A stretch of 64,000 bases of DNA from Coniochaeta sp. PMI_546. Taxonomy: Eukaryota; Ascomycota; Sordariomycetes; Coniochaetales; Coniochaetaceae. Where the stretch lies: assembly GCA_021432605.1 (NCBI GenBank), contig MU271149.1, positions 1,054,001-1,118,000 of the forward strand. The letters are read 5' to 3'. Of the stretch, positions 10,710-22,000 are shown in pieces. The notes below the pieces were generated by a model that saw only the letters and a program-made list of their open reading frames with translations, made no database searches and was not told the DNA's origin. The translations under genes and the position numbers were made by a program. Each line of letters opens with the position of its first letter. Position 1 is the first letter of the stretch.

Positions 10710-12824
10710 GGTGTCGGCGGGGAAGAGGCCTCGAGCCTGGTCGGATTTGATTCGATAACAGCCTGCTGTGGGCAGTCTGACAATTGGAGCAAGCCCAGCG
10801 GGTGGTGGCGCATTTGTGGGGGGGAGAGAAAGCGTAAGAGCGAGAAAAAGCAAAGCAACTGCTTAGCCACGCGGTGCGACTGTCAAGCCAACCAGTTGCT
10901 CTGCAGGTGATATATCGAGCACGGGTGAGGGTATTCCGACGGGAGGAAAAGAGGGTGGGGTATGAGAATGTGAAGGTTAGACCTGAGGAGGAGACGAGGA
11001 TGCAGGAATGTGGTTATTCTGCTGCGGGTGCTCGCCGGTACGCGAGTACACAAGGTACCAGATAAGGTACCTTACTATGGTAGATCAAGGTAGAGTAAGT
11101 GTAGGTTTGATGAACTTGTCGTGTCCCGACTGAAGAATGAATGGATGGGGAATTCTGCCTTGCTTCTTGTCTGTCCCGTGCCGATCTCTTTTTTTGAGAA
11201 AATATGGGAATCTTCTTAACAGTAAGAATTCGAGGATGGGATTTGCCGGAAATGCCTGGATCTTGCTAAGGCGCCAGTGGCCCAGCAGTTCCAGTTGGTC
11301 CAGTGGCCCAAGAGATGCAGCCGGATGGGCTTCCCTGTTAATGGACGGGGCCGGCTGTGCAATAGCTTTTGATGCACTCTCCACCAGTCCCCTCTCACCG
11401 TTGAGATATGCCCCACCCAGCAGCGCACCAATCTACACTACAGGTACTTGTGATATAGTGTACACTTGCGGCACACACAGTTGGAATGGACAAATCAATG
11501 TCGCATCTGTCCATCCTGCCCCCCCGCACACATGGGATGGAATACGTATCGAGACAGATTCACGTATGGCTACGTCAGAACCAGAGGGACAAAAAGGGGA
11601 CCAGTATACCTTATATTAACGTGATCAGAGACGACGACAGATGCTAGAGTCCCAGGTTGGGATACCTTTTCTTTTAACCACACCAACGCATTATTCACTT
11701 CTGGCACTGGGAAGGTTGGTACTTCTTTACTGAGCGAAATGAAAAATCGTGTTTTCAGCTCGGAAAAGGCAAACGGGCCGGAGGTAAAGGTCCTGCGTCG
11801 TCCTCAGATTGCAACAAGAGTCTGCTTAAAGCTGGGTCGACAAGATCAAGTACGTCACCAGGGTCCTTGCGTAACAGGGGGTTCAACAGATGCACCAACA
11901 GAGGGGTTGAGCTCACCCTTTTTGCTGCTTCAGGATTTTGTACCTTCCCTCTGTATCGCTTTCCCCTCCTTCCCCACTATCCTACCTGCTACCATTGGAC
12001 GGAGGTACCATTCCGTCTTGAAGAACATGGCGTTTGTGGAAAACAGAGACGGCGGAACCTTATCTTTTCTTGGACTTCCTTACCTGAGGTACCTCTACAC
12101 TAAAACTCGAGTCAAGAGACGACATATCAGTTCGCCATTGCTCGAACACAAGGGAGCCGGAGCCAGGGCGTAGAAGCAGAGTTCTCTCAGAAGTACATTT
12201 TAAGCGGAGGAAGACCAGCTGGGCAGAAGTGAAGTCAAACCAAACGCAGCTCAAAGGTACCTCTTGAATATGTCGGGAGAACTTAAAGAAAGCCGTGCAT
12301 GTTTAGGGTATTGAAAATCCAAAGTCACCCGAAACTGTTGAAGGAGCACAAAATCTCGAGAAATCATGGCGGTCAGCAACGGCCAGACTTGTCGAGGCGA
12401 TCCCGTTGGCCTAGTGCACAAACCAGTCGAGCGCTGCGACAAGTGGCACAACGAATAAAGTGGTTGCACGAACATGGCACGACACCGGAGACCGGCCCAG
12501 CCCCACTGTTGAGCCCCGGTCTAGGCAGAACGCGTCCGGAGTGCAACCTTCGCGTCACCTCCGAATTTCACTCCGTTACATCTCGAGGCAGTGGAACCCG
12601 AGCGCCAAAACCAATACCTACAATCCTGACTTCATGTTGTCATTCCTGCAGTGAAGTACAGGCGACCTGTGATACCGGCCATTCTGACCTCACTCCATTT
12701 TTGTTTGGGGCCAGCTGCCGACTGACCAGATTTGACCAGACTTCCGTGTATCTTGTCTCCCAGATGACGATGCCACAGCAATAAAAGGAGAAGAAAATTA
12801 GAGTGGTCACCAACCAGCCTCACC
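10710..12824. promoter_or_regulatory. Divergent intergenic region between wc-2 and RAD50
   Basis: 2.1 kb between two start codons. It must hold both promoters and probably a long wc-2 leader. No convincing gene was found; the longest open stretch (about 12299-12784, plus) has no family resemblance. GGTACC-centred motifs occur at about 11052-11073, 12004, 12088 and 12256. Several GATC tetramers are present (for example near 11083, 11623, 11846 and 12397). Light control is not shown by sequence alone. Confidence 0.5.
11052..11073. repeat. GGTACC motif pair (AAGGTACCaga..AAGGTACCTT)
   Basis: Two copies of AAGGTACC lie 12 nt apart in the wc-2/RAD50 intergenic region; the second extends into the palindrome AAGGTACCTT. 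Similar units recur in other intergenic regions of the window (see findings). Confidence 0.6.
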
Positions 12825-15800
12825 ATGTCTAAGATCGAAAAGCTCTCCATTCTCGGCGTGCGGTCATTCGGCCCCGTCAACCGGGAGACTATCGCATTCA
12901 ACACGCCTCTTACTCTCATCGTCGGTTACAACGGCTCCGGCAAGACAACCGTCATCGAGTGTCTCAAATATGCCACTACCGGCGAGCTGCCGCCCAACAG
13001 CAAAGGTGGTGCCTTCATCCATGACCCGAAACTTTGCGGTGAGAAGGAAGTACTCGCCCAAGTCAAGCTCTCCTTCCGATCCACTGTGGGCGAGGCCTAC
13101 GTCGTGACCCGCAACCTGCAGCTTACCGTTAAGAAGACGACCCGATCCCAAAAGACACTCGAGGGATCCCTACTATGTCGGAGCAACGGCGAGAGGAATG
13201 TATCGTCCTCCAAGGTCACCGAGCTCGACACTGTCGTACCAGAGAAGCTCGGCGTTTCCCCGGCTATTCTCGACGCCGTCATCTTCTGCCATCAGGACGA
13301 GTCGCTATGGCCCATGAGCGAGCCCTCAGCCCTCAAGAAACGGTTCGACGAGATCTTCGAAGCTATGAGATACACCAAAGCCATAGAGAACCTGAAGGTG
13401 CTTCGCAAGAAGCAAGGCGAGAAGCTGACACAGCTAAAAAGCATGGAGCAGCAGGACAAGATCAACAAAGAGAAGGGCGAGAAAGCCGAGAAACGGTCAA
13501 TGACCCTACAGGCCGAGATAGAGGAGATGAGAGAAAAATGCAAGGCCATCACCGACGAGATGGACAGGCTCCAGGACCTCGCCAGGGAAAAGCACGAGCA
13601 GGCCACAAGCTTTCTCGGTATAGTCAATGACTTGCGGAACAAGACTGAGCAGTATGAGTATCGACAGGATACTGTCGCAGAGCTGAGAAGCACAATCGAA
13701 GAACTGCCGGACTCAGACCAACAGCTTGCCGAGCACCTTGAGCAGTACGAGGAGAGAATCGGCCGTATCGTTAATGAGCGAGATCAGAAAGCCGACCAAT
13801 ACCAGGAGCTGCAAAATGAGCTCAGGGTGGCACGAGGCGAGCACACCAAGAAGGTTGCCGAGCTAGGAAAGCACCAGTCAGACAAGGAGAAGTACGAGCG
13901 TCAGCTTGTCACCCGCGTGAAGATGATCCAGGACGCGGCATCTCGACATGAAATACGCGGATTTGACGGGGAACTCAATGACCGTCAGGTGCATTCCTTC
14001 AACGATCGTATCCAGAAAATGCTGGACGAGAAGAAACGGGAACTTGAGCGCCTGCAGCGCGAGAATGCAAAGGAGATTGACGATGCCACTGCGACCATTA
14101 CGGAACTCGAGAGCCAAAAGGCCTCTCGGGTTCAGGATCGTGTGGGCGCCAAACAGAGGATCAATGCGATAGACAAGCGCATAACCTATCTGAACGGTGA
14201 GATCAGCAAACTGGACATCGATGAAGGCTCAGAGGCGCTTCTTCAGTCATCGATGGGCGAGCTTGACGGCCGATTGGAGAAAGCCCGTAGCGATGAACAA
14301 GCAGCGGATTTCGAGAAGGCGATCGAACACGAGAATCAACGCCTTTACCAGCTCGAGGCCGAGAGCGAGCGATTGAGTCGTGAGTTGGTCGATTGCACAA
14401 GGCTTGCCTCCGAACGAGCTCAGTTAGACCTTCGCAGGAAGGAACTTACTGAAAGGAAACGAAGGCTGGACACGCTCACAAACACATGGCAGGAGAAGCT
14501 ATCCGACATCCTTGGAGCACCTTGGCAGCCGGACACCCTAGAAGCAGACTTCAACGCTGTGCTCAGTCGGCAGCACAATGCGGTCTCTGAGGCCCGGAGG
14601 AAGAAGGACAGCATACAGCAAGATCTGAATCAGCTCGAATTCAAGCTGTCTACGGCGCGAGACAGGCAGAAGAAAATGTCAGCCGAAAAGGATAGCTGCC
14701 AAAAGGCTGTGACAGCTGCCTTGAGCCAGGTCAAGAACGATACCGCATCAATCGAAGAGTACCCTAAGGAGTTGGAAGAACTCGAACGCGATGTCAAGCA
14801 AACTGAGCAAGACATCAGCCTGTACGATGAGCTGAAGCTGTACTACTCAAAGGCCGAGAAGTCGGTCACGAGGTTCAACAAATGTCGCCTCTGCGAGAGA
14901 GATTTCAAGGATCAGCCAGCCGCCAAATCTAAGCTGCTGACGAAAATTGCGAGCCATCTCGACGATAGCGAGAAGAAAACCCTGCTAGCGGAAAAGGAGG
15001 AGTTCGAGAAAAGCCTAGCCATTCTTCGCGCTGTGAGGTCTCAGAATGATACCTACCAGAGACTCGAGGTCGAGTTGCCTCCTTTGCAAAAGGAGATCGC
15101 CTCCTTGGATTCTCAGAAGGAGACTCTAGTGCGGCAACTGGAAGATCAGGACGCTCTGTATAAGGATCTTGACGAAAAGCGACAGGAGATAGAATCGATG
15201 AGCAAGACTGTCTCTAGCATATCTCAATCTTACCGCGATATTGGGGAGTCGGAGAAGCAAATCGAGCGTTTGTCGTCACAGCAATCATCCCATGCTGCCA
15301 TGCGGAGCCCTGATGAGATCAATGAGCTGCAGGCAACTTGTGCCGAGCAGACAAGGGCGGTCAAGAATAGAATCTTGAAAATCACCACGGACCGACAACG
15401 AATCCGAGACCTGATCAACTCCTTGGAGCTAGAGAAGAGCGAGCTGAGGAATCGCATCAGCGACGTTGCCCGCAAAATGGAGAGGAAGAAGGACTTCCAG
15501 AATCAGATCCAAACGTTGAAGGCAGAAAGCAATGAGCAAAAGGAGACCATTAGAAAAGCTGACGAGGATCTCGAGACGCTGGAGCCCGAGATATCCAAAG
15601 CAAGAGCCATCCGTGAAGATACACTTGCGCGGGGCCGGGCGAAAGAACATAAGGTCGCCGAAGAGCGTGATGGCATAGCACGTACTGTGAGCGAGCTGAG
15701 AATGATCGAGTCTGACATCCAAAACTACATCGACAGGGGAGGACCGGCAGCGCTGGCTGCCAACCAACGCGCCATCGCTAATCTCGAGACTACGATCACG

Positions 15801-16751
15801 AACTTGGAGAAGGACATGAAGGATCTGACAGTACAGATCAACAGGCTAGGCAAGGAAATTGACAGTGGCGAGCAGAGGAAGCGCAACGTGAGCGACAACA
15901 TCAACTACCGCAAGAACCTACGCTTGCTGCAAGAGCTCGAGCGAGATATAGCCGCGCTAAGGTCGAGGAATGCAGAAGACGACTACGACCGTCTGGCCCG
16001 AGAAGCCCGGTCCCTTGAGTCCCAACACAACAAGCTCCTGGCCGAGCGCGGATCAATCATGGGTTCCATGAAGACCAAAGACGAAGAGCTAGCCCGGCTC
16101 GTCGAGGAGTGGGAACTCGATTACAAGGATGCAGCCAGGAAATACCGCGAGTCGCACATCAAAGTCGAGACGACCAAAGCGGCTATCGAGGATCTCGGCC
16201 GCTACGGCAGCGCGCTCGACAAAGCCATAATGCAATACCACTCGCTCAAGATGGAGGAAATCAACCGCATCGCCGGCGAACTGTGGCAGGCAACCTACCA
16301 AGGCACAGACATCGACACGATCCTCATCCGCTCCGACGCAGAGACGGCCACCGGCAAGCGCAACTACAACTACCGCGTGTGCATGGTCAAGCAGGACACG
16401 GAGATGGACATGCGCGGCCGCTGCAGCGCGGGTCAGAAGGTGTTGGCCTCCATCATCATTCGGTTGGCGCTGGCCGAATCGTTCGGCATCAACTGCGGCC
16501 TGATTGCGCTCGACGAGCCGACGACGAATCTGGACATTGACAACATCCGCTCGCTAGCGCAGAGCTTGCACTCCATCATCAAGACGAGGCAGGCGCAGAG
16601 CAATTTCCAGTTGATTGTCATCACGCACGACGAGGAGTTCCTCAAGCACATGCAGTGCTCTGAGTTCTGCGACACGTTCTACCGTGTTAGGAGGGACGAG
16701 AAGCAGAATAGTGTTATTGTGAGGGAGAGCATCACCAAGGTCATGGAGTAA
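12825..16751 (+). CDS. RAD50: DNA double-strand break repair ATPase Rad50
   Basis: ATPase of the Mre11-Rad50-Nbs1/Xrs2 complex, which senses and tethers DNA ends in double-strand break repair, meiosis and telomere upkeep. Single exon of 1308 residues, the usual fungal length. The N-terminal half-ATPase has a Walker A ([20 protein letters not shown], about residues 35-54) and a Q-loop region ([20 protein letters not shown]). Two very long coiled coils flank the zinc hook Cys-Arg-Leu-Cys at residues 687-690 ([11 protein letters not shown]). The C-terminal half has the ABC signature ([19 protein letters not shown]) and Walker B/D-loop ([13 protein letters not shown]), then VITHDEEF with the switch His. 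The start ([17 protein letters not shown]) matches the conserved family N-terminus. It converges on PP4R2, with 383 nt between stops. Confidence 0.98.
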   Translation: MSKIEKLSILGVRSFGPVNRETIAFNTPLTLIVGYNGSGKTTVIECLKYATTGELPPNSKGGAFIHDPKLCGEKEVLAQVKLSFRSTVGEAYVVTRNLQLTVKKTTRSQKTLEGSLLCRSNGERNVSSSKVTELDTVVPEKLGVSPAILDAVIFCHQDESLWPMSEPSALKKRFDEIFEAMRYTKAIENLKVLRKKQGEKLTQLKSMEQQDKINKEKGEKAEKRSMTLQAEIEEMREKCKAITDEMDRLQDLAREKHEQATSFLGIVNDLRNKTEQYEYRQDTVAELRSTIEELPDSDQQLAEHLEQYEERIGRIVNERDQKADQYQELQNELRVARGEHTKKVAELGKHQSDKEKYERQLVTRVKMIQDAASRHEIRGFDGELNDRQVHSFNDRIQKMLDEKKRELERLQRENAKEIDDATATITELESQKASRVQDRVGAKQRINAIDKRITYLNGEISKLDIDEGSEALLQSSMGELDGRLEKARSDEQAADFEKAIEHENQRLYQLEAESERLSRELVDCTRLASERAQLDLRRKELTERKRRLDTLTNTWQEKLSDILGAPWQPDTLEADFNAVLSRQHNAVSEARRKKDSIQQDLNQLEFKLSTARDRQKKMSAEKDSCQKAVTAALSQVKNDTASIEEYPKELEELERDVKQTEQDISLYDELKLYYSKAEKSVTRFNKCRLCERDFKDQPAAKSKLLTKIASHLDDSEKKTLLAEKEEFEKSLAILRAVRSQNDTYQRLEVELPPLQKEIASLDSQKETLVRQLEDQDALYKDLDEKRQEIESMSKTVSSISQSYRDIGESEKQIERLSSQQSSHAAMRSPDEINELQATCAEQTRAVKNRILKITTDRQRIRDLINSLELEKSELRNRISDVARKMERKKDFQNQIQTLKAESNEQKETIRKADEDLETLEPEISKARAIREDTLARGRAKEHKVAEERDGIARTVSELRMIESDIQNYIDRGGPAALAANQRAIANLETTITNLEKDMKDLTVQINRLGKEIDSGEQRKRNVSDNINYRKNLRLLQELERDIAALRSRNAEDDYDRLAREARSLESQHNKLLAERGSIMGSMKTKDEELARLVEEWELDYKDAARKYRESHIKVETTKAAIEDLGRYGSALDKAIMQYHSLKMEEINRIAGELWQATYQGTDIDTILIRSDAETATGKRNYNYRVCMVKQDTEMDMRGRCSAGQKVLASIIIRLALAESFGINCGLIALDEPTTNLDIDNIRSLAQSLHSIIKTRQAQSNFQLIVITHDEEFLKHMQCSEFCDTFYRVRRDEKQNSVIVRESITKVME

Positions 16752-17134
16752 CGTGGCTGAGAATGAGCTTGAACTGGATTTGCGTGGCGTCTGGGTGTGT
16801 ATTATATCACATGTGCTGTATGGTCTGCAAAATATCTAGATGGGCGTTTTGCTTTGCGGAGGGACGCATATTTACATAGGGGCTTTCCTTGCTCCCGTCG
16901 AGGACAACCGACATCATGTCACCGAGACGAATAATCCGAATGATATAATGAAAGCCAAGTGATATTCATCTTGATTTATGAACGTGCCATTGTCGTTAAC
17001 AGATCGCCCTATCGCTCCTTACCCTGAAGACGCCGTACCGCCAAACTCGTGCGCTGTAAACATCCGTACCCTCATTCAATCGCCATGATAGAGACCTCGT
17101 ACACGAGCAAAACAGACCCCCTAGCTAGACATCT
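16752..17134. other. Convergent intergenic region RAD50/PP4R2
   Basis: 383 nt between two stop codons, holding both 3' ends. No other feature seen. Confidence 0.5.
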
Positions 17135-19046
17135 TTACACGCCCTTTCCAGCCTCCCCATCCAACCCGCCACCAGCCGGAACTGGATCTCTTATGACCAG
17201 GTCCCCCTCGGCGTCGGTCTCCGGCTTAGGCTCCTCGTCATTCCCAACATGAGCGTCCTCAGTGGGTTTATCGACCTTCATCGCATCGCCCCCATCCCCC
17301 TTCTCGCCCTCGTCCTCACCAACCTTCACCTTCTTCACCTCACCTTCAAGCTCATCTGCAGCCTCCCGCTTCGGCGACCGCGGGACGATTCCCTCCCCCT
17401 GCTCAGGCGACGTTTTCCGATCCGCTCCCGATAAAGCCTGATGACTCGGATCCGCCTTCCTCCCGACAGCAGCCTCGACATCAATGCCTCGCATCTTGAC
17501 AACCGGCTGCCCGCTAGCACTAATCGAACCCACGGCAACGTGCGTAGCCCCACCGCTCCCAGCCTGCGGGCCCGTATCAACATCGTCAATCACACTCGGA
17601 CCCCTCGCATGCGGCGTCTCGTCCTCCCCTTCCATCGTAGCGTCGGCATCAGCGGTACGGCTGTTACTAACCCTCTCTTCCTCCGCCTCGGCCTCGCTGG
17701 TCCCGTTGCTGTTCGGCCCGCTCTGGGCCTGGGCCTGGGCCTGCTGCTGCTGCTGTTGCTGTTGCTGCGCCTGTCGCACCAGCTGGCTAAGCGGCACGAC
17801 GCCGGCGCGCTGCTCCTGCCGCAGGAGCTCGCCTTGGGTCACGCCGCGGGAGGCGAGGACGGCGCCCGTGCTAGGGACGCCGTTGACGGAGACGGAGACG
17901 GTTTCGATGCTGCCCATGCCGTTGGGGCCCTCGATCGTCTCGGTGCTTTCGGTGCGGACTTGGGGACGGCTGGTTGGGGTGGTGCTCTCGGTGGCTGGTG
18001 TCGTGGAAAGTTGAGGCTGGGGTTGAGGCTGTGGTTGTGGCTGTGGTGCCTGTGCGGCAGGCTGTTGTGGCTCGGGTTGCGCGGCAGGCTGTCCGCTTGC
18101 ACCGGCGGCCGGCTGGCCGTGTGCACTTATGGGTGAGCTGTTGCTGCCGTCCTCGGAACTTCCGGCGCCGTCCTCGCTGCCGCCGTTGGCTCTCCGGGCA
18201 AGCCATGGAATGGGTGTGAGCAGAGCGCCGCCGAGAGACTCGTCGCTGCCGAGGCTGTTAGCTGCGGCTGTGTTGATCTGTAGCCCTCCCTGTCCGCCCG
18301 CGCCTACGCCATTGGCGAGCAGGGACATCTGGCTCATGTCTGGGACGGCGGGTGGGAGGGGATAGATGTTGTTGCCGCTGGTGACGTGGACCACACGGTC
18401 TAGTGCGTGGAGGTAGGCGGTCAGGCTGCGGTAGTGTCGCTTCGGTTCCAAGACCAGCTCAGCCAGGCGCTGTATTGTGTGAGGCGGGAAACGGCTGAAG
18501 TTGTCCATCAGTGTGGACGTCACTTCGTCGAGAAGTAATGCGATCGGTCCTGGCAGTGTTCCGGGCGGAATTGGTGGCTGGATGAGCTGCGTGAGAGTTT
18601 GGAAAGGCCGAGAAGAGCTCGGGGCGGACGTGACGCCCACGGATGATGACGGTAGGGCATTCTCCTTGTCTGTCTCTTGGGATGAGGGTGTGGACTCTGT
18701 CGGCGCTATGGGGTCGGAGGACGGTATTGGCATCAGGAAGCGCGGCGCCGGAGTGCGTGTTGCTGGGGGTTCTGGTATGTTGGGCACGGGGAACTCCGTA
18801 TGAGCGATCTAAAGCACGGGTATTCGCGTGAGCTCAGGAATAACACAGCACAACTTCATGACGGCTGAAAGACAAACCTTCTCGATACGCGCAATGAGGC
18901 CGGGAAGAAGGATTTCCCAGGACTGGCTGTAGCAACAAAGTCAGTCATCTGTCTGAAATGGTTATTATTAGATCGTGTGTGATGCCATACAAGTCCATGG
19001 ATCCATCCTTGGCGAGTCTATGCAGAATCTCATCGTCTGACTCCAT
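17135..19046 (-). CDS. PSY4: Protein phosphatase 4 regulatory subunit R2 (PP4R2)
   Basis: Core regulatory subunit of protein phosphatase 4, which in yeast and animals dephosphorylates DNA-damage marks such as gamma-H2AX. Three exons on the minus strand (19046-18991, 18926-18878, 18808-17135) give 592 residues with exact phase. Joining them restores the conserved N-terminus GSMDFQSWEILLPGLIARIE followed by KIAHTEFPVPNIPEP. The PP4R2 domain continues in exon 3 (TLPGPIALLLDEVTSTLMDN, FPPHTIQRLAELVLEPKRHY, SLTAYLHALDRVVHVTS). After about residue 180 the protein becomes disordered, with Pro-Gln dipeptide repeats, an Ala-Gln/poly-Gln tract and an acidic Lys/Glu C-terminus containing KREAADELEGEVKKVKVGE. 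The start at 19046 (MESDDEILHRL) gives a typical N-terminus; the frame is open further upstream but without family-like sequence. Confidence 0.88.
17722..17768 (-). repeat. Ala-Gln / poly-Gln coding microsatellite in PP4R2
   Basis: On the minus strand, CAG/CAA repeats encode about eight consecutive Gln, and then the hexamer CAGGCC repeats encode Ala-Gln units. This lies in the disordered tail of PP4R2 and is likely variable in length between strains. Confidence 0.8.
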
Positions 19047-22000
19047 TTCCGTGGCGCCAGTGAACGCGATTGAAGACGTCTGTTGGATGTCGCAAAGTTG
19101 GGTGCGACGTTGAAGCTCCGGGACCCTTGCGCCTTCACATTCGCGATGTGGCGCGTGCTCAAGCTTGGCGAGAAGCCCAGAAGCCTCACCACAGTAGCGC
19201 GGCGCTAGCACTAGCGTACTCAATACCACGGTACGTAGCTTTTCTCGGGGGCCCACAATTTCAACTCTCGTCGTCCCTCCTACCTTATGAGGCAGTAGCT
19301 ATGTATGTGTATGTGACGATTTGAGACAGCAGTTACGACTTCAACAGCTTCAACAGTTTCAACGTGGAAGAACCATAGGGTCTCAGATGAAGCCATCTGA
19401 CCGAACGATAACTCGCAGGTTTTGGACTTATACTTCATGAGAATGTACAGGTGTATTACCAAACACTGGCAAGGCCCAGCGCTCAATGAGTCTCATGCAA
19501 GCCAGCCTTTAAATCCTTGGTTGTCAAGCTAGATCACAGTCATACAGCGATTGATGCAAGAACCAACTTGAACAAGCGTTTAGGGTGAGGTCTTGGTGCC
19601 TTGTGGCATTCTTCATGACCATCTGTCTTGCGGTCTAGAGCTGGACCCGACACATACCTGCTGCCAAGAGCCCTGTCCAACAAGACCACATCGAAGTCTG
19701 CGGCAAATTGGGAAAGCTTTCTTCCAGATTTACTGGTATCGTCCCCTTCTGTTCAACAGTCCTTTGGGCCATCGTAGGAGCTCACGACATCAGCTCTACG
19801 TCCAGTCTGAAAAGTTGAGCATCTTGGAGATGACCTCTGTGCAGGACTAACAAGAAGCGAAGCATACCACCCGACTTTTGTGCAAGTGGATGGGCTCGCA
19901 ACCTACAGGCCGCTTAAGCTACTGCAACGGCTCTTATCATCCGTGAGCCGGGAGAAGTAGTTCGGTAACACTGGCATATGGTGACAGGAGGCTTGCGTCA
20001 ACACTGCATTGGGAACACTAGCCTAGGTCTCATATGCATTGCGCCGAAATTCACTCGACGAATGTGAGCAACGATGCGTTCGAAAAGGTATCAGAGGAAG
20101 CATACCTGTCGACAAAAGACAGCGAGGACGTCGTCCTTCGATTGTTCTATGCGACGGATTCGATGACCCCGACCGATACGGCGTTGCCTTCTCGAAGAAC
20201 CAGAGGCGTGATTATCAAACATTCTGTCTGGGTCACAGACAGGGTGTCTCTGGCCTTGTCGTTGTGCCGAGTGCCCTGTCAAGTAGTGTTGAGGAGTCGG
20301 CCAAAGGTCCGCGAACGCCGGCTAACGGTGAAGAGGTTGCAGCTGTCATCGTATGCGTTAGCACCTTTTCAGGTAGGTACGGTAAGGGTGGTACCACACA
20401 GGAGAGGGCACCATCCGGACAACAGGCGAGAAGTAGTGGTCGTCTGTGGATGTCACGATCGTTTCGACGAGGCGGGACAGAGCACAAGCCGGAGCTCAAG
20501 GACGGTCCATCTCAATACAATATAGAGCTCGTATCAAAGCTAATGCAAGGTTCCTAGTAGAAGAATCGATGTTCGCGTGCTCTATACCTAACGTACGTTA
20601 TTCCGGTACATTTACACACATTTCCCACGGGCTGTATACTATCAGCTTTTCTTACGACGAAACTATGAGGTGATGTGAGGACCTTACATGGGCCGGGCGC
20701 GTTCCCCATGGTCAAGGTGCGGAGGTGATCAAGATCTGGAGGGCAAAACTCAAAGCCCCAATGCGATGAGGTAGTGTTACTGAGATAAGTATTGACAAAC
20801 GAGGTACGAACTGGTTGGCAGTTATGCTGTTAGGAAGGCCTGCACTGCGCTAATATGCGTGATCCAATACACAGTACGTATTACAGATGCTATAACCCGG
20901 AAAGCATTCATCAAGGAAGGCACGGCTTGCTGCAAGTATACCAGCAAAAAGTCCAGAACGGAAGGAACCGTGTAGAGCCGAACCGTGGCTCTCGTCTGGG
21001 GCCCCTGTCACCATGCTCCTTCTCCACGAATCGACATTAAAGACGGATGGAACGTCGATGTGCTGCCAGGCTGGAAGCAGAAAATCTCTCCGATTCGCTG
21101 AGAGTACCTAAAGACAACGTCGTCTCCTTTGGTAGCTGGCAGCACTGACTTGAAGTTGCATCGAGAGGACGCCAGGCTTCTCTGCAGATATCACAGGCAC
21201 AGGAAATTCGGAATACTCACATGCTGCGAATCCAGGTTTGGCATGTCTCTTTCCGGCTACTCTTGCAGCGTGACATTCCCGGAGATGTACTTCAACCCGC
21301 ATCGACGACCTGGGATCAGGGTGTCGTCACTTGCACTACTATCGACTGCCATAGTTGTCAAGCTACCATCATGCAGACAGCTCATTTAGAGGAACCAGTT
21401 GTTGAAGGAAGACAGATAAGACTTGGCCCCAGATGTGACAGTCAAAGTCTCAACGAGGCCGGAGACACACTTGGCCCTACTTTTCACGGAGCCTGTGCCA
21501 CACAACGATGCCCGGTATGTCACCATTGCGAGGTTCTTCTCGTATGTTCGTGATACCGCGAGGTACACATGGGTAGCAGATCTCGGACCCCAACCCCTCT
21601 AATCCTTGAGATAAGCAGCAGTGACATCGACTAGTCTGAGCACGATTCTTGGTCTCGAAAGAGTTTAACTTCACGGAGTCGATGCCGAACTTTGGTTCAC
21701 GGAACGAATATTCGCCGACCTGCTGCCGATAAGGTTTAGCACCGTCCCATTCTCTCTAGTGGCCTGCTTATTCTCCGAGAACCCCCAGTCTAAGGTAGCT
21801 ACACTAGAACGTCACGATCTCGTTCACAATTTGTGACACCTCTTTCTGAGCTCGAGTAAGCTCCAGGCACTATAACGGTCTATCTAAGAGGATTCACCCG
21901 TACCGCATCAGTCACATCTTCAGAGACTGACATGGGTGGTTGTAGAAACAGATGGCCATCCTGCTTGATCTGAATCTCATAAGGGTCGCTTTGTCGACCG

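Noticed and set aside
12299-12784. 161-codon open frame just upstream of RAD50
   Set aside because: Lies in the expected promoter/leader of RAD50 and shows no protein-like motifs.
20034-20557. Two overlapping open frames of about 165-170 codons on the plus strand
   Set aside because: Both frames are open over the same bases, and neither has recognisable motifs.
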